A stretch of 9,343 nucleotides of DNA from Alphaproteobacteria bacterium (GCA_018665505.1 JABJCS010000803.1:1-9343); one strand, 5' to 3'; positions 1-6,527 are shown, counted from the first letter of the stretch. Program-made: numbers and translations. The notes: generated by a model not told the origin, from the sequence alone.

Positions 1-455
1 ATTTGTTCGGCACACGGCCCTCGCTCGCGGATTTCGGATTGTTCGGTCAGTTAAAGACACTCGGTGACGACCCAACACCGCGCGCCGAGATGTCTCGAAT
101 CGCGCCGACCGTTCTGCATTGGATTCGACAAACGGATGACCTTTCGGGGAATGACGGCGAATGGTTCTCCACCAACACAGTGCTCCCGGAAGCGGTGACC
201 GAATTGTTGCAGGTCTGCGGCGAGGCTTATCTACCGTTTCTAGCAGCTAATATGCGTGCCCTAGAGGTCGGCGGAGAAGAGGTAACGCTTTCGATATTCG
301 GTAAACCTTATGCCCAATCGCCGTTTAGATATCAGGGAAAATGCTATTCCCGACTTCGTAGTCTCTATGGTCGTTTGGAAGGTGGAGAAAAACAGCGTGC
401 TGATTCACTCCTAGAGCCGACCGGGTGCATACAATGGCTCGATAACAGGGCGTAG
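1..455 (+). CDS. Glutathione S-transferase-like protein, C-terminal part (5' end outside window)
   Basis: This is the 3' part of a gene that begins before the window; about 150 residues are visible. The segment RPSLADFGLFGQL near its start matches the helix of the all-alpha C-terminal domain of glutathione S-transferases, with the conserved Asp that caps that helix. A helical stretch with an APTVLHWI segment follows, as in GST-like proteins. The N-terminal thioredoxin-like domain, where glutathione would bind, is not visible, so activity and substrate cannot be judged. The residues beyond about 55 look less typical of GSTs and may be a lineage-specific extension. The TTG at position 3 is an internal Leu codon rather than a real start. 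The stop codon TAG lies one base from the stop of the convergent cbtA gene, and I see no hairpin between them. The family call is fairly secure and the specific function is unknown. Confidence 0.7.
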   Translation, partial: LFGTRPSLADFGLFGQLKTLGDDPTPRAEMSRIAPTVLHWIRQTDDLSGNDGEWFSTNTVLPEAVTELLQVCGEAYLPFLAANMRALEVGGEEVTLSIFGKPYAQSPFRYQGKCYSRLRSLYGRLEGGEKQRADSLLEPTGCIQWLDNRA

Positions 456-456
456 T

Positions 457-1176
457 TTAAGCGGCTTCTGTAGTGCTTGTGTGCCGATTGAATGCGAATG
501 CCGACACACCACCGAGCAACAGCCAGAACAAGAGATTTGTGATCAGCGATGCACTGACGAAAGAGGCCGCCAGTTCTGCCGGTAGCGCACCGGGTCCATC
601 AAAATGCGGGTGCGGTGAGCCGATCATATGCGGTAACGCGATAAATGCGATGCCGACGGCTTTCCAAATGCCTTGTTTGGCGAGGAAGATCAAAGCCAAT
701 CCGCCAGCAGTAGCGGCAACAGCGGCCACCCACCATATCTGCCGGTCATTAACCGGTGCCGACCGCATACCGGGCAATTCCGGCGGCAACCCGAAGGCGG
801 GCGCCAACTGGAAAATCGTGTAGCCAAGCAAGCCCCAAATGAGGCCCTTGCGCCAATCCACTTGGCCGTAGAGTGCGAATGCCGCACAGAGCAACAACGC
901 GAACCCGATTCCGATCAGGACATTCGCAAGCAAGGTAAATGCGATACGTTCAACGCCATCTGCAGGCGCCCACGTATCGTGTCCCTCATCTCCATGAGAA
1001 TGAGTATTCGCAGCCGGGGCACCGTGAGAATGGCCAGAAGCCGTATTTCCCGACGTCGATTCAAATGTTTCGGCCTGCCAAATAAGCGGCATGACCTTGA
1101 AAGCTTGTAAGCCTGTGAAAGCGATGCCCGCAACAATGCCACTGATGACGGCGGCAATCAGGATGCGACTGAACAT
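457..1176 (-). CDS. cbtA: CbtA family cobalt transporter subunit
   Basis: A 239-residue membrane protein of the CbtA family, predicted to take up cobalt together with CbtB, usually to supply cobalamin synthesis. Hydrophobic segments lie at about residues 3-24, 78-103, 110-128, 147-165 and 205-230, which fits the five-helix topology of the family. The loop after the first segment is histidine rich, with HSHG at 49-52 and again at 59-62 plus His66, and probably gathers metal. The family signature LAPAFGLPPELPGM (124-137) followed by RQIWW (145-149) is present, as is a PHMIGSPHPHFDGP loop (182-195). The open frame extends 30 codons further upstream, but that part overlaps cbtB and reads as low-complexity Pro/Ser/Thr, so I chose the Met that starts the first membrane helix. 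This start lies 7 bases after the cbtB stop with only a weak ribosome site, suggesting translational coupling. The transport role is inferred from the family. Confidence 0.88.
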   Translation of the reverse strand: MFSRILIAAVISGIVAGIAFTGLQAFKVMPLIWQAETFESTSGNTASGHSHGAPAANTHSHGDEGHDTWAPADGVERIAFTLLANVLIGIGFALLLCAAFALYGQVDWRKGLIWGLLGYTIFQLAPAFGLPPELPGMRSAPVNDRQIWWVAAVAATAGGLALIFLAKQGIWKAVGIAFIALPHMIGSPHPHFDGPGALPAELAASFVSASLITNLLFWLLLGGVSAFAFNRHTSTTEAA

Positions 1177-1183
1177 TAACGAA

Positions 1184-1366
1184 TCAGTGGCAGGGGAAGG
1201 CGACGGCGTGACGGGAATCGTGGGCGGCGTTATGGAGGACGTTCGGCTGTGCGAGACCGGCCACAAACAATATGAACAATCCTAGCGCCGCCGCGGCGAT
1301 TGACGCGATAACGCGAGAGTTCTCTTTGCTGGTAGAGATGGTCTGAGTGGTATTCATTTCGCGCAT
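1184..1366 (-). CDS. cbtB: CbtB family small cobalt transporter subunit
   Basis: A 60-residue protein with one membrane helix (about 19-39) and the C-terminal histidine motif HNAAHDSRHAVAFPCH (45-60), the signature of CbtB, the small partner of CbtA. The C-terminal His and Cys residues probably bind the metal ion. The chosen ATG has a GAGGA ribosome site (1376-1380) nine bases upstream. An ATG three codons later is possible but too far from that site, and the open frame continues upstream to 1426 without a better signal. It is the first gene of a cbtB-cbtA pair. CbtB genes are often preceded by a cobalamin riboswitch. Only about 106 bases separate this start from the upstream PAS gene, and I do not recognise the conserved B12-box elements there. 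Confidence 0.88.
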   Translation of the reverse strand: MREMNTTQTISTSKENSRVIASIAAAALGLFILFVAGLAQPNVLHNAAHDSRHAVAFPCH

Positions 1367-1403
1367 TCGATTTTTTCCTCTCGATATTCTCGGCATAGTG
1401 TTG

Positions 1404-1421
1404 CCGGATATCCGGGCCCGG
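1404..1421. promoter_or_regulatory. Two overlapping perfect palindromes in the cbtB leader
   Basis: The 12-bp palindrome CCGGATATCCGG (1404-1415) overlaps the 10-bp palindrome CCGGGCCCGG (1412-1421), both about 40-55 bases upstream of the cbtB start. Such a position would suit an operator over the promoter, or an RNA hairpin. There is no T-run, so a terminator for the upstream PAS gene is less likely. The binding protein is unknown and a chance origin cannot be excluded. Confidence 0.3.
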
Positions 1422-1472
1422 GACAAGACAGAAGTTCACGATCGCAAAGTTACAACACCGATCACCCTGAAA

Positions 1473-2045
1473 TCAAACTGATCCCGAATTTTCCGACGTC
1501 CCCCGAACCGGGGTCGACCGTTGCTCCGAATAGACGATGATTTGAGATACATTTTCCGAATCTTCGGAAAGGGGGAGAAGGATCGATAATTCGTCGATCC
1601 AAGCACCACGACCATTTTGAAACGCAATGGGGTCATACAGAAATGTTCGCTCTTGGCGAACCAAATCGTACGATTCGAGTGCGTCTTCGAGACTCGCTCC
1701 CAAATACCCTTCATCGACACATTTACCGGTTGGGTCGTAACCGCGATTACGAACTTCTTGAGTTCCAACAACACGATAGCGGTATAGGCCACGTCCATCT
1801 GCGCCCACGCCTTCGACGTCCAGTAAAAGAATTCCGGCGAGATGCTTTGGAAAATCTATTGGGTCGATATCGCATCGCCGTGGCAAGACGCACCCTTTCC
1901 GTCGGCTTTTCCAATATTTGTAGATCCAAACAATACCTTGGGATGTCGTCTCTAGGAACGCGTCATCACCCGGTATTCGAGGGCCTTGTGGGCCGCTCGT
2001 CCGTTCCGGTGCCGCGGAACTCTTGGGAGTTTCGCTCCTGTCCAT
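1473..2045 (-). CDS. PAS_5-type sensory domain protein
   Basis: A 190-residue soluble protein that resembles the PAS_5 family common in alphaproteobacteria. The features seen are VLPRRCDIDPIDFPKHLAGI (53-72), a strand with LLDVEG, then YRYRVVGTQEV (88-98) and GYDPTGKCVDEG (102-113), followed by strands around 137-145 and 151-172. These are the family hallmarks: an R-x-DIDP segment, a YR-V-GT strand and a G-DPTG turn. There is no output domain (kinase, GGDEF or HTH), so any signal would have to pass to a partner. The first 30 and last 17 residues look disordered. The start codon has no clear ribosome site, and I kept it because no other Met precedes the domain. The gene lies 106 bases upstream of cbtB on the same strand; a link to cobalt is possible but unproven. 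The ligand is unknown. Confidence 0.72.
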   Translation of the reverse strand: MDRSETPKSSAAPERTSGPQGPRIPGDDAFLETTSQGIVWIYKYWKSRRKGCVLPRRCDIDPIDFPKHLAGILLLDVEGVGADGRGLYRYRVVGTQEVRNRGYDPTGKCVDEGYLGASLEDALESYDLVRQERTFLYDPIAFQNGRGAWIDELSILLPLSEDSENVSQIIVYSEQRSTPVRGTSENSGSV

Positions 2046-2385
2046 TTCATAATTTTAAGATAGCCCGATTAACAATTCGTAAATATTCGAGAGAAGGCCG
2101 AATTGGGAAGTGAGCCGTAGGGTCCAATTAGTTTTGGGATTTGAAGTGTTTCTCCCAGATTTCGAGATGTCGAGAGGTTAACTCCCACTCTTCGTGGTTC
2201 CCGCCATTTTTTGGTTCGCAGGATCTGTATGTGAGAATTCTTCCTTTTTTACCGTGTGAGCCTAAAGTTTCGCCTTGTTAAGTATTTATTAAAGATATTT
2301 TAGAAACAATATATCAGGGTGATATCGGCTTAATGTTACAACAATTGATTGTCCGGACATAGTTGGTGAATAAGGGAGAAGTGGA
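2046..2385. other. AT-rich 340-base intergenic region between divergent genes
   Basis: No gene is supported here. The right half is AT rich and carries several short dyads: GATATT at 2294-2299 facing AATATATC at 2308-2315, GATATC at 2321-2326, ACAAT-TG-ATTGT at 2341-2352 and the perfect TGTCCGGACA at 2350-2359. A weak promoter-like pair, TTGTTA (2275-2280) and TATTTT (2296-2301) with a short 15-base spacer, may serve the cytochrome gene at 2386. The left half should hold the promoter of the minus-strand PAS gene, but I see no convincing boxes. The dyads close to the cytochrome start are the most plausible regulatory sites. Confidence 0.4.
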
Positions 2386-3117
2386 GTGCGTTTAGGACTT
2401 GCGATCATTACCGTCAGCATAATGGCGGTTGGAACTTCCAGCGCAACGCTGGCCGCTCAATGCACAGTGCCTCGAATTGCAGTTGAATATAGCAAAATCA
2501 AAAATCAGCGGCAGCTATGTCAGAAAGATGATGAATTACCGTTTTGTGAAGACGCAGAAGATTATGAGCCGAGCATGACACCGACCGAGGCGAGTGATGC
2601 CTGGGATTGTTTAATAAACAGATATATCGAAAGAGAATTCGCGAACACGTCGACTCCAAGTATGATCGCATACAAAAAATGGGCCCGATTCAGTAAAATT
2701 CCTTATGCATCAGCACATGTGAACCGGTTTGTAGACGATACGACGGAGCAAGCCGTTTATGTCATGAATTTCGCTAACGAAATGGCGAAATCCTACGGAC
2801 AGTATGAGAATTCAGGACCAATGCAGGCAGGTGCCGTTCTTGCTAAGTACAGCATGATCTTAAATGGAGATGGTGGAACGCTTGAACTAGCACCCGTATA
2901 CACGATGCAGAAGATCGGCCAGGATCAGAGCCCGAAGACGAGAGGGTGGCGTTATGACCTACTCGTCCCTTCGGCCATGAAAGATTCAGCAAAGAAATCC
3001 GATTTGAAATTTACACAGGAAGTGTGTGCGTCGTGTCACATGGAATATGGAACCAAGACCGACAGCATGCTGTTTATGCCGAATGAAGTTCGTATTTCTG
3101 ATAACTCCGGGAGTTGA
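2386..3117 (+). CDS. Secreted c-type cytochrome, cytochrome P460-like
   Basis: A 243-residue exported protein with a single haem-binding motif, CASCH (214-218), near its C-terminus. Residues 1-24 form a signal peptide ending in ATLAA, so the mature protein should be periplasmic. The region from about 108 onward follows the cytochrome P460 layout: a conserved His (HVNRFV, 111-116), GPMQAGAVLAKYSM (144-157), YTMQKIG (172-178), GWRYDLLVPS (187-196), the haem motif, then TDSMLFMPNEVRIS (225-238). Cytochromes P460 carry a Lys-crosslinked haem and oxidise hydroxylamine; relatives bind NO. Lys154 is a candidate for the crosslink, but this needs an alignment. An N-terminal segment (25-105) with Cys26, Cys45, Cys54 and Cys75 may be fixed by disulfides. 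The start is GTG, supported by the ribosome site AAGGGAGA at 2372-2379; there is no competing ATG. The gene stands alone, converging on the dehydratase 35 bases away. The P460 relation is clear in pattern, while the substrate is unknown. Confidence 0.75.
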   Translation: MRLGLAIITVSIMAVGTSSATLAAQCTVPRIAVEYSKIKNQRQLCQKDDELPFCEDAEDYEPSMTPTEASDAWDCLINRYIEREFANTSTPSMIAYKKWARFSKIPYASAHVNRFVDDTTEQAVYVMNFANEMAKSYGQYENSGPMQAGAVLAKYSMILNGDGGTLELAPVYTMQKIGQDQSPKTRGWRYDLLVPSAMKDSAKKSDLKFTQEVCASCHMEYGTKTDSMLFMPNEVRISDNSGS

Positions 3118-3152
3118 TCTTCTGAATCGTCAGTGAATAATTCATCTCAGCA

Positions 3153-4880
3153 CTAATGAATTTCCGGCTCCGGTACATCTTCTCCGGCTTCTAAGAAGTC
3201 GAAATCGCAGCCCTCGTTGGCTTGGCGGATATGCTGGGCATACATCCAACCATATCCGCGCTTGTAATGCGCCTCCGGAGCGACCCAATCCGCTTTTCGG
3301 CTTGCCATTTCTTCCTCTGAAATATCGAGATGCAGTCGACGGCCGGGGATATCTAGTTCGATCATATCGCCGTCGCGGACGAGGGCGAGGGGACCTCCGA
3401 TGAACGACTCCGGTGCTACATGCAAAACGCACGCACCGTAAGACGTGCCGCTCATGCGGGCGTCGGAAATGCGCACCATATCGCGGACACCTTCTTTGAG
3501 CAGTTTTTGAGGGATCGGAAGTTGACCCCATTCCGGCATGCCAGGGCCGCCGACCGGACCTGCGTTCTGCAGCACGATGACCGAATCCTTGGTGATATCG
3601 AGATTGACGTCGTCAATCCGAACAGCCATGTCGTTGTAGTTCTTGAATACGACAGCAGGCCCCTTGTGTTGATGCAGATGCTTCTCCGCGGCGGTGTGTT
3701 TAATTACCGCGCCATCGGGCGCTAGATTGCCTTTGAGCGTTACCAGGCCGCCTTCATCGGACATCGTGTTGTCCAAAGTGCGTATGACTTCATCATTATA
3801 AACTTTCGCACCCTTGATATTCTCGCCCAAGGTCTTGCCGTTGACGGTATTGGCATCGAGATTGAGTTTATCGGAAAGCCGATTGAGCAAGGCGCGGAGG
3901 CCGCCTGCATAATAAAAATCCTCCATCAGCCATCGGCCCGACGGGCGGATATCGGCAATTACAGGGGTCGTCCGCGAAAGAGCGTCGAACAGCTCAAGAT
4001 TAATATCCACACCGGCGCGGCGTCCGATGGCCAACAGATGGATCGCGGAATTTGTCGAGCCACCAAGCGCCATAATTGTCGTCACCGAGTTCTCCAGCGC
4101 CTTGCGATTTAATATGTCGCGCGGCTTAAGGTCTTCCCAAACCATGTCGACAATTCGCCGTCCCGTAGCGGATGCCATGCGTATGTGATGAGAATCCGCC
4201 GCGGGAATAGATGCTGCACCCGGTAATGTCATGCCGAGCGCTTCAGCCGCACTGGTCATGGTCGACGCGGTACCCATGGTCATGCAGTGGCCGGGTGACC
4301 GGGCAATACCACTCTCGACCTCGTCCCACTCATCCTCTGTGATATTGCCGGCCCGCAATTCAGCCCAGTATTTCCACGAATCGGTGCCGCTGCCGAGCGG
4401 CTCCCCGTGCCAATTCCCCCGTAACATCGGTCCTGCGGGAACGAAAATCGCGGGAATATTCATACTTGCCGCGGCCATCAGCAACGCGGGCGTGGTTTTG
4501 TCGCAACCGCCCATCAATACCGCGCCATCGATTGGATGGCTGCGCAAGAGCTCCTCGGCTTCCATGGCCAGCATATTGCGGTAGAGCATCGTCGAAGGTT
4601 TCACGAACGGCTCGGATAGGCTCATCGCCGGCAGCTCCAGAGGAAATCCTCCTGCCTGCAATACGCCGCGCTTTACGTCTTCGACCCGTTGTTTGAAATG
4701 CGCGTGGCATTGATTGATATCCGACCATGTGTTGATGATCGCAATGGCGGGCTTCCCCTCCCAATCGTCGGCACCGTAACCCATCTGCTTGGCCCGAGAA
4801 CGATGCCCGAACGCCCTCAAATCCTGTACGCCAAACCAGCGGAAACTGCGAAGGTCTTCAGGCTTTTTTCGGACGGACAT
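3153..4880 (-). CDS. IlvD/Edd-family dehydratase, probable sugar-acid dehydratase
   Basis: A 575-residue iron-sulfur dehydratase of the IlvD/Edd family, which removes water from 2,3-dihydroxy acids to give 2-keto acids. Three cluster cysteines are seen: NTWSDINQCH (Cys58), LMGGCDKTTPA (Cys126) and PGHCMTMGTAST (Cys199). Their spacing matches the [2Fe-2S] pentonate dehydratases such as L-arabinonate dehydratase better than it matches dihydroxyacid dehydratase IlvD. Lys128 of the CDK motif is a likely metal-ligand lysine, and SDARMSGTSYG near the C-terminus holds the catalytic Ser. The start has GGAG six bases upstream; the frame runs 22 codons further, but that part does not look like the family. 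No sugar transporter, aldolase or dehydrogenase gene lies nearby, so the substrate cannot be named: arabinonate, xylonate, gluconate or another aldonate are all possible. The gene diverges from the DUF427 gene across a region with a candidate operator. Confidence 0.9.
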   Translation of the reverse strand: MSVRKKPEDLRSFRWFGVQDLRAFGHRSRAKQMGYGADDWEGKPAIAIINTWSDINQCHAHFKQRVEDVKRGVLQAGGFPLELPAMSLSEPFVKPSTMLYRNMLAMEAEELLRSHPIDGAVLMGGCDKTTPALLMAAASMNIPAIFVPAGPMLRGNWHGEPLGSGTDSWKYWAELRAGNITEDEWDEVESGIARSPGHCMTMGTASTMTSAAEALGMTLPGAASIPAADSHHIRMASATGRRIVDMVWEDLKPRDILNRKALENSVTTIMALGGSTNSAIHLLAIGRRAGVDINLELFDALSRTTPVIADIRPSGRWLMEDFYYAGGLRALLNRLSDKLNLDANTVNGKTLGENIKGAKVYNDEVIRTLDNTMSDEGGLVTLKGNLAPDGAVIKHTAAEKHLHQHKGPAVVFKNYNDMAVRIDDVNLDITKDSVIVLQNAGPVGGPGMPEWGQLPIPQKLLKEGVRDMVRISDARMSGTSYGACVLHVAPESFIGGPLALVRDGDMIELDIPGRRLHLDISEEEMASRKADWVAPEAHYKRGYGWMYAQHIRQANEGCDFDFLEAGEDVPEPEIH

Positions 4881-4965
4881 GGGAAACTCCATTGATGCGT
4901 AGGAAAGGATTGAGAGCAACTTGTCTCCGTGGGAAAGGCTCGTCAAACCGTATGACCGTCAAATA

Positions 4966-4971
4966 TGTATA
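4966..4971 (-). promoter_or_regulatory. Possible -10 box of the dehydratase gene
   Basis: Read on the minus strand, this hexamer is TATACA, a fair -10 element. It would give a leader of about 80 bases before the dehydratase start. The matching -35 position (around TTAGGT, 17 bases upstream) is poor, so activation may be needed. The call rests on four of six consensus bases and is weak. Confidence 0.25.
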
Positions 4972-4996
4972 AATTCTTAGACAAACAGACCTAAAA

Positions 4997-5019
4997 AATT
5001 GGCGTCGGGATGCCCAATT
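4997..5019. promoter_or_regulatory. Imperfect 23-bp dyad in divergent promoter region
   Basis: Arms AATTGG (4997-5002) and CCAATT (5014-5019) are exact inverted repeats. The inside GGCGTC/GATGCC pairs in a second register, with one G-T wobble. The dyad sits between the divergent dehydratase and DUF427 genes, just upstream of the possible -35 position of the dehydratase. Sugar-acid dehydratase genes are often controlled by local GntR- or LacI-type repressors that bind such dyads, but no such regulator is encoded in the window. It could also be a hairpin in an RNA leader. Confidence 0.35.
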
Positions 5020-5093
5020 GAATATGATTAGTGCAGTGCGTTTAGATCGCGTTATTGTTCTCTAAGCGATTGAATAAATAAGGAATACGTCCG

Positions 5094-5627
5094 ATGGCAA
5101 AAGCGGTTTGGAAGGACATTGTCCTGGCGGAGAGCGACGATATCGTATTTGTCGAAGGAAATGTCTATTTCCCACGCGCCGATGTGGATTGGGGCTATAT
5201 CCAACTGTCAGATGAATTGCCACTTACATACTGTCATTGGAAGGGTATGGCTGAATATTACGACATCTTTGTCGGCGACGAGCCCAATGAAGGGGCGGCT
5301 TGGGCCTATGTCGAACCTTATCCCGAAGCCGAGGCAATTGCTGGGCGAGTCGCCTTTTGGCATGGTGTCGAAGTTACGGGTGCCCCGGATGGCGAAGGTC
5401 AGATCGAGAAACTTCCGAGCCAACATGTCGATAAAACAGGTTGGAAAGGTCTTTGTTGGTATTTGAAATTTACCGATAAACCTCATTTGGACACTGCCGA
5501 TATTGAGGCGAATACCGGAATCAGCGAAGCGGATTTGGCTGAAATCTGGCAAAATTACAACGTGCAACGATATGCGCAGCACTATGGCTGGAAGATGTCG
5601 CTTCGCGTTGAGCGGACTACAAAGTGA
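5094..5627 (+). CDS. DUF427 domain protein with C-terminal extension
   Basis: A 177-residue soluble protein. Residues 1-93 show the DUF427 pattern: KAVWKDIVLAESDD, VEGNVYFPRADV (20-31), TYCHWKGMAEYYDIFVGDE (45-63), then AAWAYVEPYPEAEAIAGRVAFW (68-89, split across the last two strands). The domain is a small beta fold of unknown biochemical function, often found as a single-domain protein of about 95-130 residues. Here an additional tail (about 94-177) carries Trp- and Tyr-rich segments, TGWKGLCWYLKF (115-126) and a helical ADLAEIWQNYNVQRYAQHYGWK (147-167). The start has a TAAGGAA ribosome site (5079-5085) at good spacing. It diverges from the dehydratase and is followed after 126 bases by the FNR-like regulator with its own promoter site. 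I cannot assign a function. Confidence 0.8.
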   Translation: MAKAVWKDIVLAESDDIVFVEGNVYFPRADVDWGYIQLSDELPLTYCHWKGMAEYYDIFVGDEPNEGAAWAYVEPYPEAEAIAGRVAFWHGVEVTGAPDGEGQIEKLPSQHVDKTGWKGLCWYLKFTDKPHLDTADIEANTGISEADLAEIWQNYNVQRYAQHYGWKMSLRVERTTK

Positions 5628-5693
5628 GAAGTCGCATTTCCGACAATTGAGATTAATTCTCACGGCCTTCCGGGTATACCGGCGCCGCCTTTA

Positions 5694-5707
5694 TTGATGC
5701 GCATCAA
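5694..5707. promoter_or_regulatory. Perfect FNR/FixK box upstream of the FNR-like gene
   Basis: TTGATGCGCATCAA is an exact match to the FNR/FixK consensus TTGAT-N4-ATCAA and is fully palindromic, including the GCGC spacer. Its centre is 5700.5. A weak -10-like stretch (TGCTAAAA, 5727-5734) would place a transcription start near 5740-5742, with the box centred at about -40 to -41.5, the position of class II activation by FNR-type proteins. The regulator encoded immediately downstream has the recognition residues for this site, so autoregulation or control by a paralogous FnrL/FixK is likely. Whether it activates or represses cannot be told from sequence. Confidence 0.85.
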
Positions 5708-5742
5708 TTCCCCGAGACGCAAGGACTGCTAAAAGAGCGCTC

Positions 5743-5748
5743 GGGAGG
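5743..5748 (+). promoter_or_regulatory. Ribosome binding site of the FNR-like gene
   Basis: GGGAGG lies five bases before the ATG at 5754 and fixes this start. Given the FNR box and the possible transcription start near 5741, the message may have a very short leader, starting almost at this site. Confidence 0.6.
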
Positions 5749-5753
5749 CAGCA

Positions 5754-6527
5754 ATGACGAATGACGTCAAGGACGGTCATGAGGAGGAGATTGGTCGAGG
5801 CGAGGGCGCTATCACGAGGGTTTGTGCGCCGTGCCGCCCGCTTGACTATAATGTCATGCGCATGGCCGTTCCGGCCATTTGTCCGGATGTCATGGACGCG
5901 GTAACGCAGCGCCATTTCAGTGCCGGAGAACGGCTTTCAATTAACGATCAAGAATCTCATCAAATCACGATAGTGGCGACCGGTGCCGTCCGCGAGCAGG
6001 TCATATTAAATGACGGACGGCGGAAAATTATGGGATTCCTATTATCTGGTGATGGTTTAGACGACGCGCGGGAAATCGCTGGGCTAACGTTCGTGGCGGC
6101 AAAATCGGGAATTTACTATGAACTGACCGAGACGGCTTTGCAGCGTTGCCGACGAAATGGAATGAGCGTTGAAGATTGGAAAAATCTGCAACGCGACCGT
6201 CGTCTTGCTGCTTACGGAAAGCATATACTGCTTCTCGGGCGTTACACGGCCGTCGAACGGGTCGCCGCCTTTTTGGACGATCTGATTTTGCGTATTGGCC
6301 GGGACTGTGCCGACGGCGTCGATCTATTGCTCCCCATGGGGCGTGAGGATATTGCGGATTTCCTTGGCTTGAAGTCGGAAACGGTCAGCCGCCAATTGGC
6401 ACAACTCAAAAGCTCTGGAATCCTGGAATTGTTGAAACCTGGCCACTTGATGATAAAGAATCGCAATCGTTTGTCGGCATTGATCCCCGTCGTGGAGACA
6501 TCCAAATCGGACGAATTGCATTATTGA
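5754..6527 (+). CDS. FNR/CRP-family transcription regulator
   Basis: A 257-residue DNA-binding regulator with the CRP/FNR layout: an N-terminal leader, a cyclic-nucleotide-binding-type beta roll (about 50-130), a dimerisation helix (about 145-180) and a winged helix-turn-helix (195-235). The recognition helix contains ETVSR (209-213); Glu209, Ser212 and Arg213 are the FNR-type residues that read TTGAT half sites, matching the perfect box upstream of this gene. The N-terminus has Cys24, Cys27 and Cys43 and the beta roll has Cys132, but the spacing differs from FNR of Escherichia coli (20, 23, 29 and 122), and the position that should match Cys122 seems to be Tyr. It may hold a cluster in another way, use cysteines as a redox switch, or work without a cofactor as FixK does. 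DNA specificity is well supported; the signal is not known. Confidence 0.85.
   Translation: MTNDVKDGHEEEIGRGEGAITRVCAPCRPLDYNVMRMAVPAICPDVMDAVTQRHFSAGERLSINDQESHQITIVATGAVREQVILNDGRRKIMGFLLSGDGLDDAREIAGLTFVAAKSGIYYELTETALQRCRRNGMSVEDWKNLQRDRRLAAYGKHILLLGRYTAVERVAAFLDDLILRIGRDCADGVDLLLPMGREDIADFLGLKSETVSRQLAQLKSSGILELLKPGHLMIKNRNRLSALIPVVETSKSDELHY

Noticed and set aside
1177..1266. Longer N-terminus for CbtA
   Set aside because: The extra 30 residues overlap cbtB, are Pro/Ser/Thr rich and precede the normal first membrane helix of the family.
1367..1472. Cobalamin riboswitch in the cbtB leader
   Set aside because: The gap is too short for a complete element and I do not recognise the conserved B12-box sequences.
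3142..3531. Arg-rich open frame of 129 codons inside the dehydratase gene
   Set aside because: It is another frame of a well-supported gene, with low-complexity Arg-rich content typical of shadow frames.
4892..4905. FNR half site TTGAT near the dehydratase start
   Set aside because: The second half reads AGGAA instead of ATCAA, so it is not a credible box.
4881..4946. Longer N-terminus for the dehydratase
   Set aside because: The upstream Met codons lack ribosome sites, and the family-like sequence begins at about the chosen Met, which has GGAG six bases upstream.
2385..5045. Repeated 11-mer AGTGCGTTTAG at 2385-2395 and 5035-5045
   Set aside because: Several 11-base matches are expected by chance in a window of this size, and the two copies sit in different contexts (a start codon and a leader).
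5670..5690. Terminator after the DUF427 gene
   Set aside because: Only a 4-5 bp CCGG stem around GTATA can be drawn, with no proper T-run after it.
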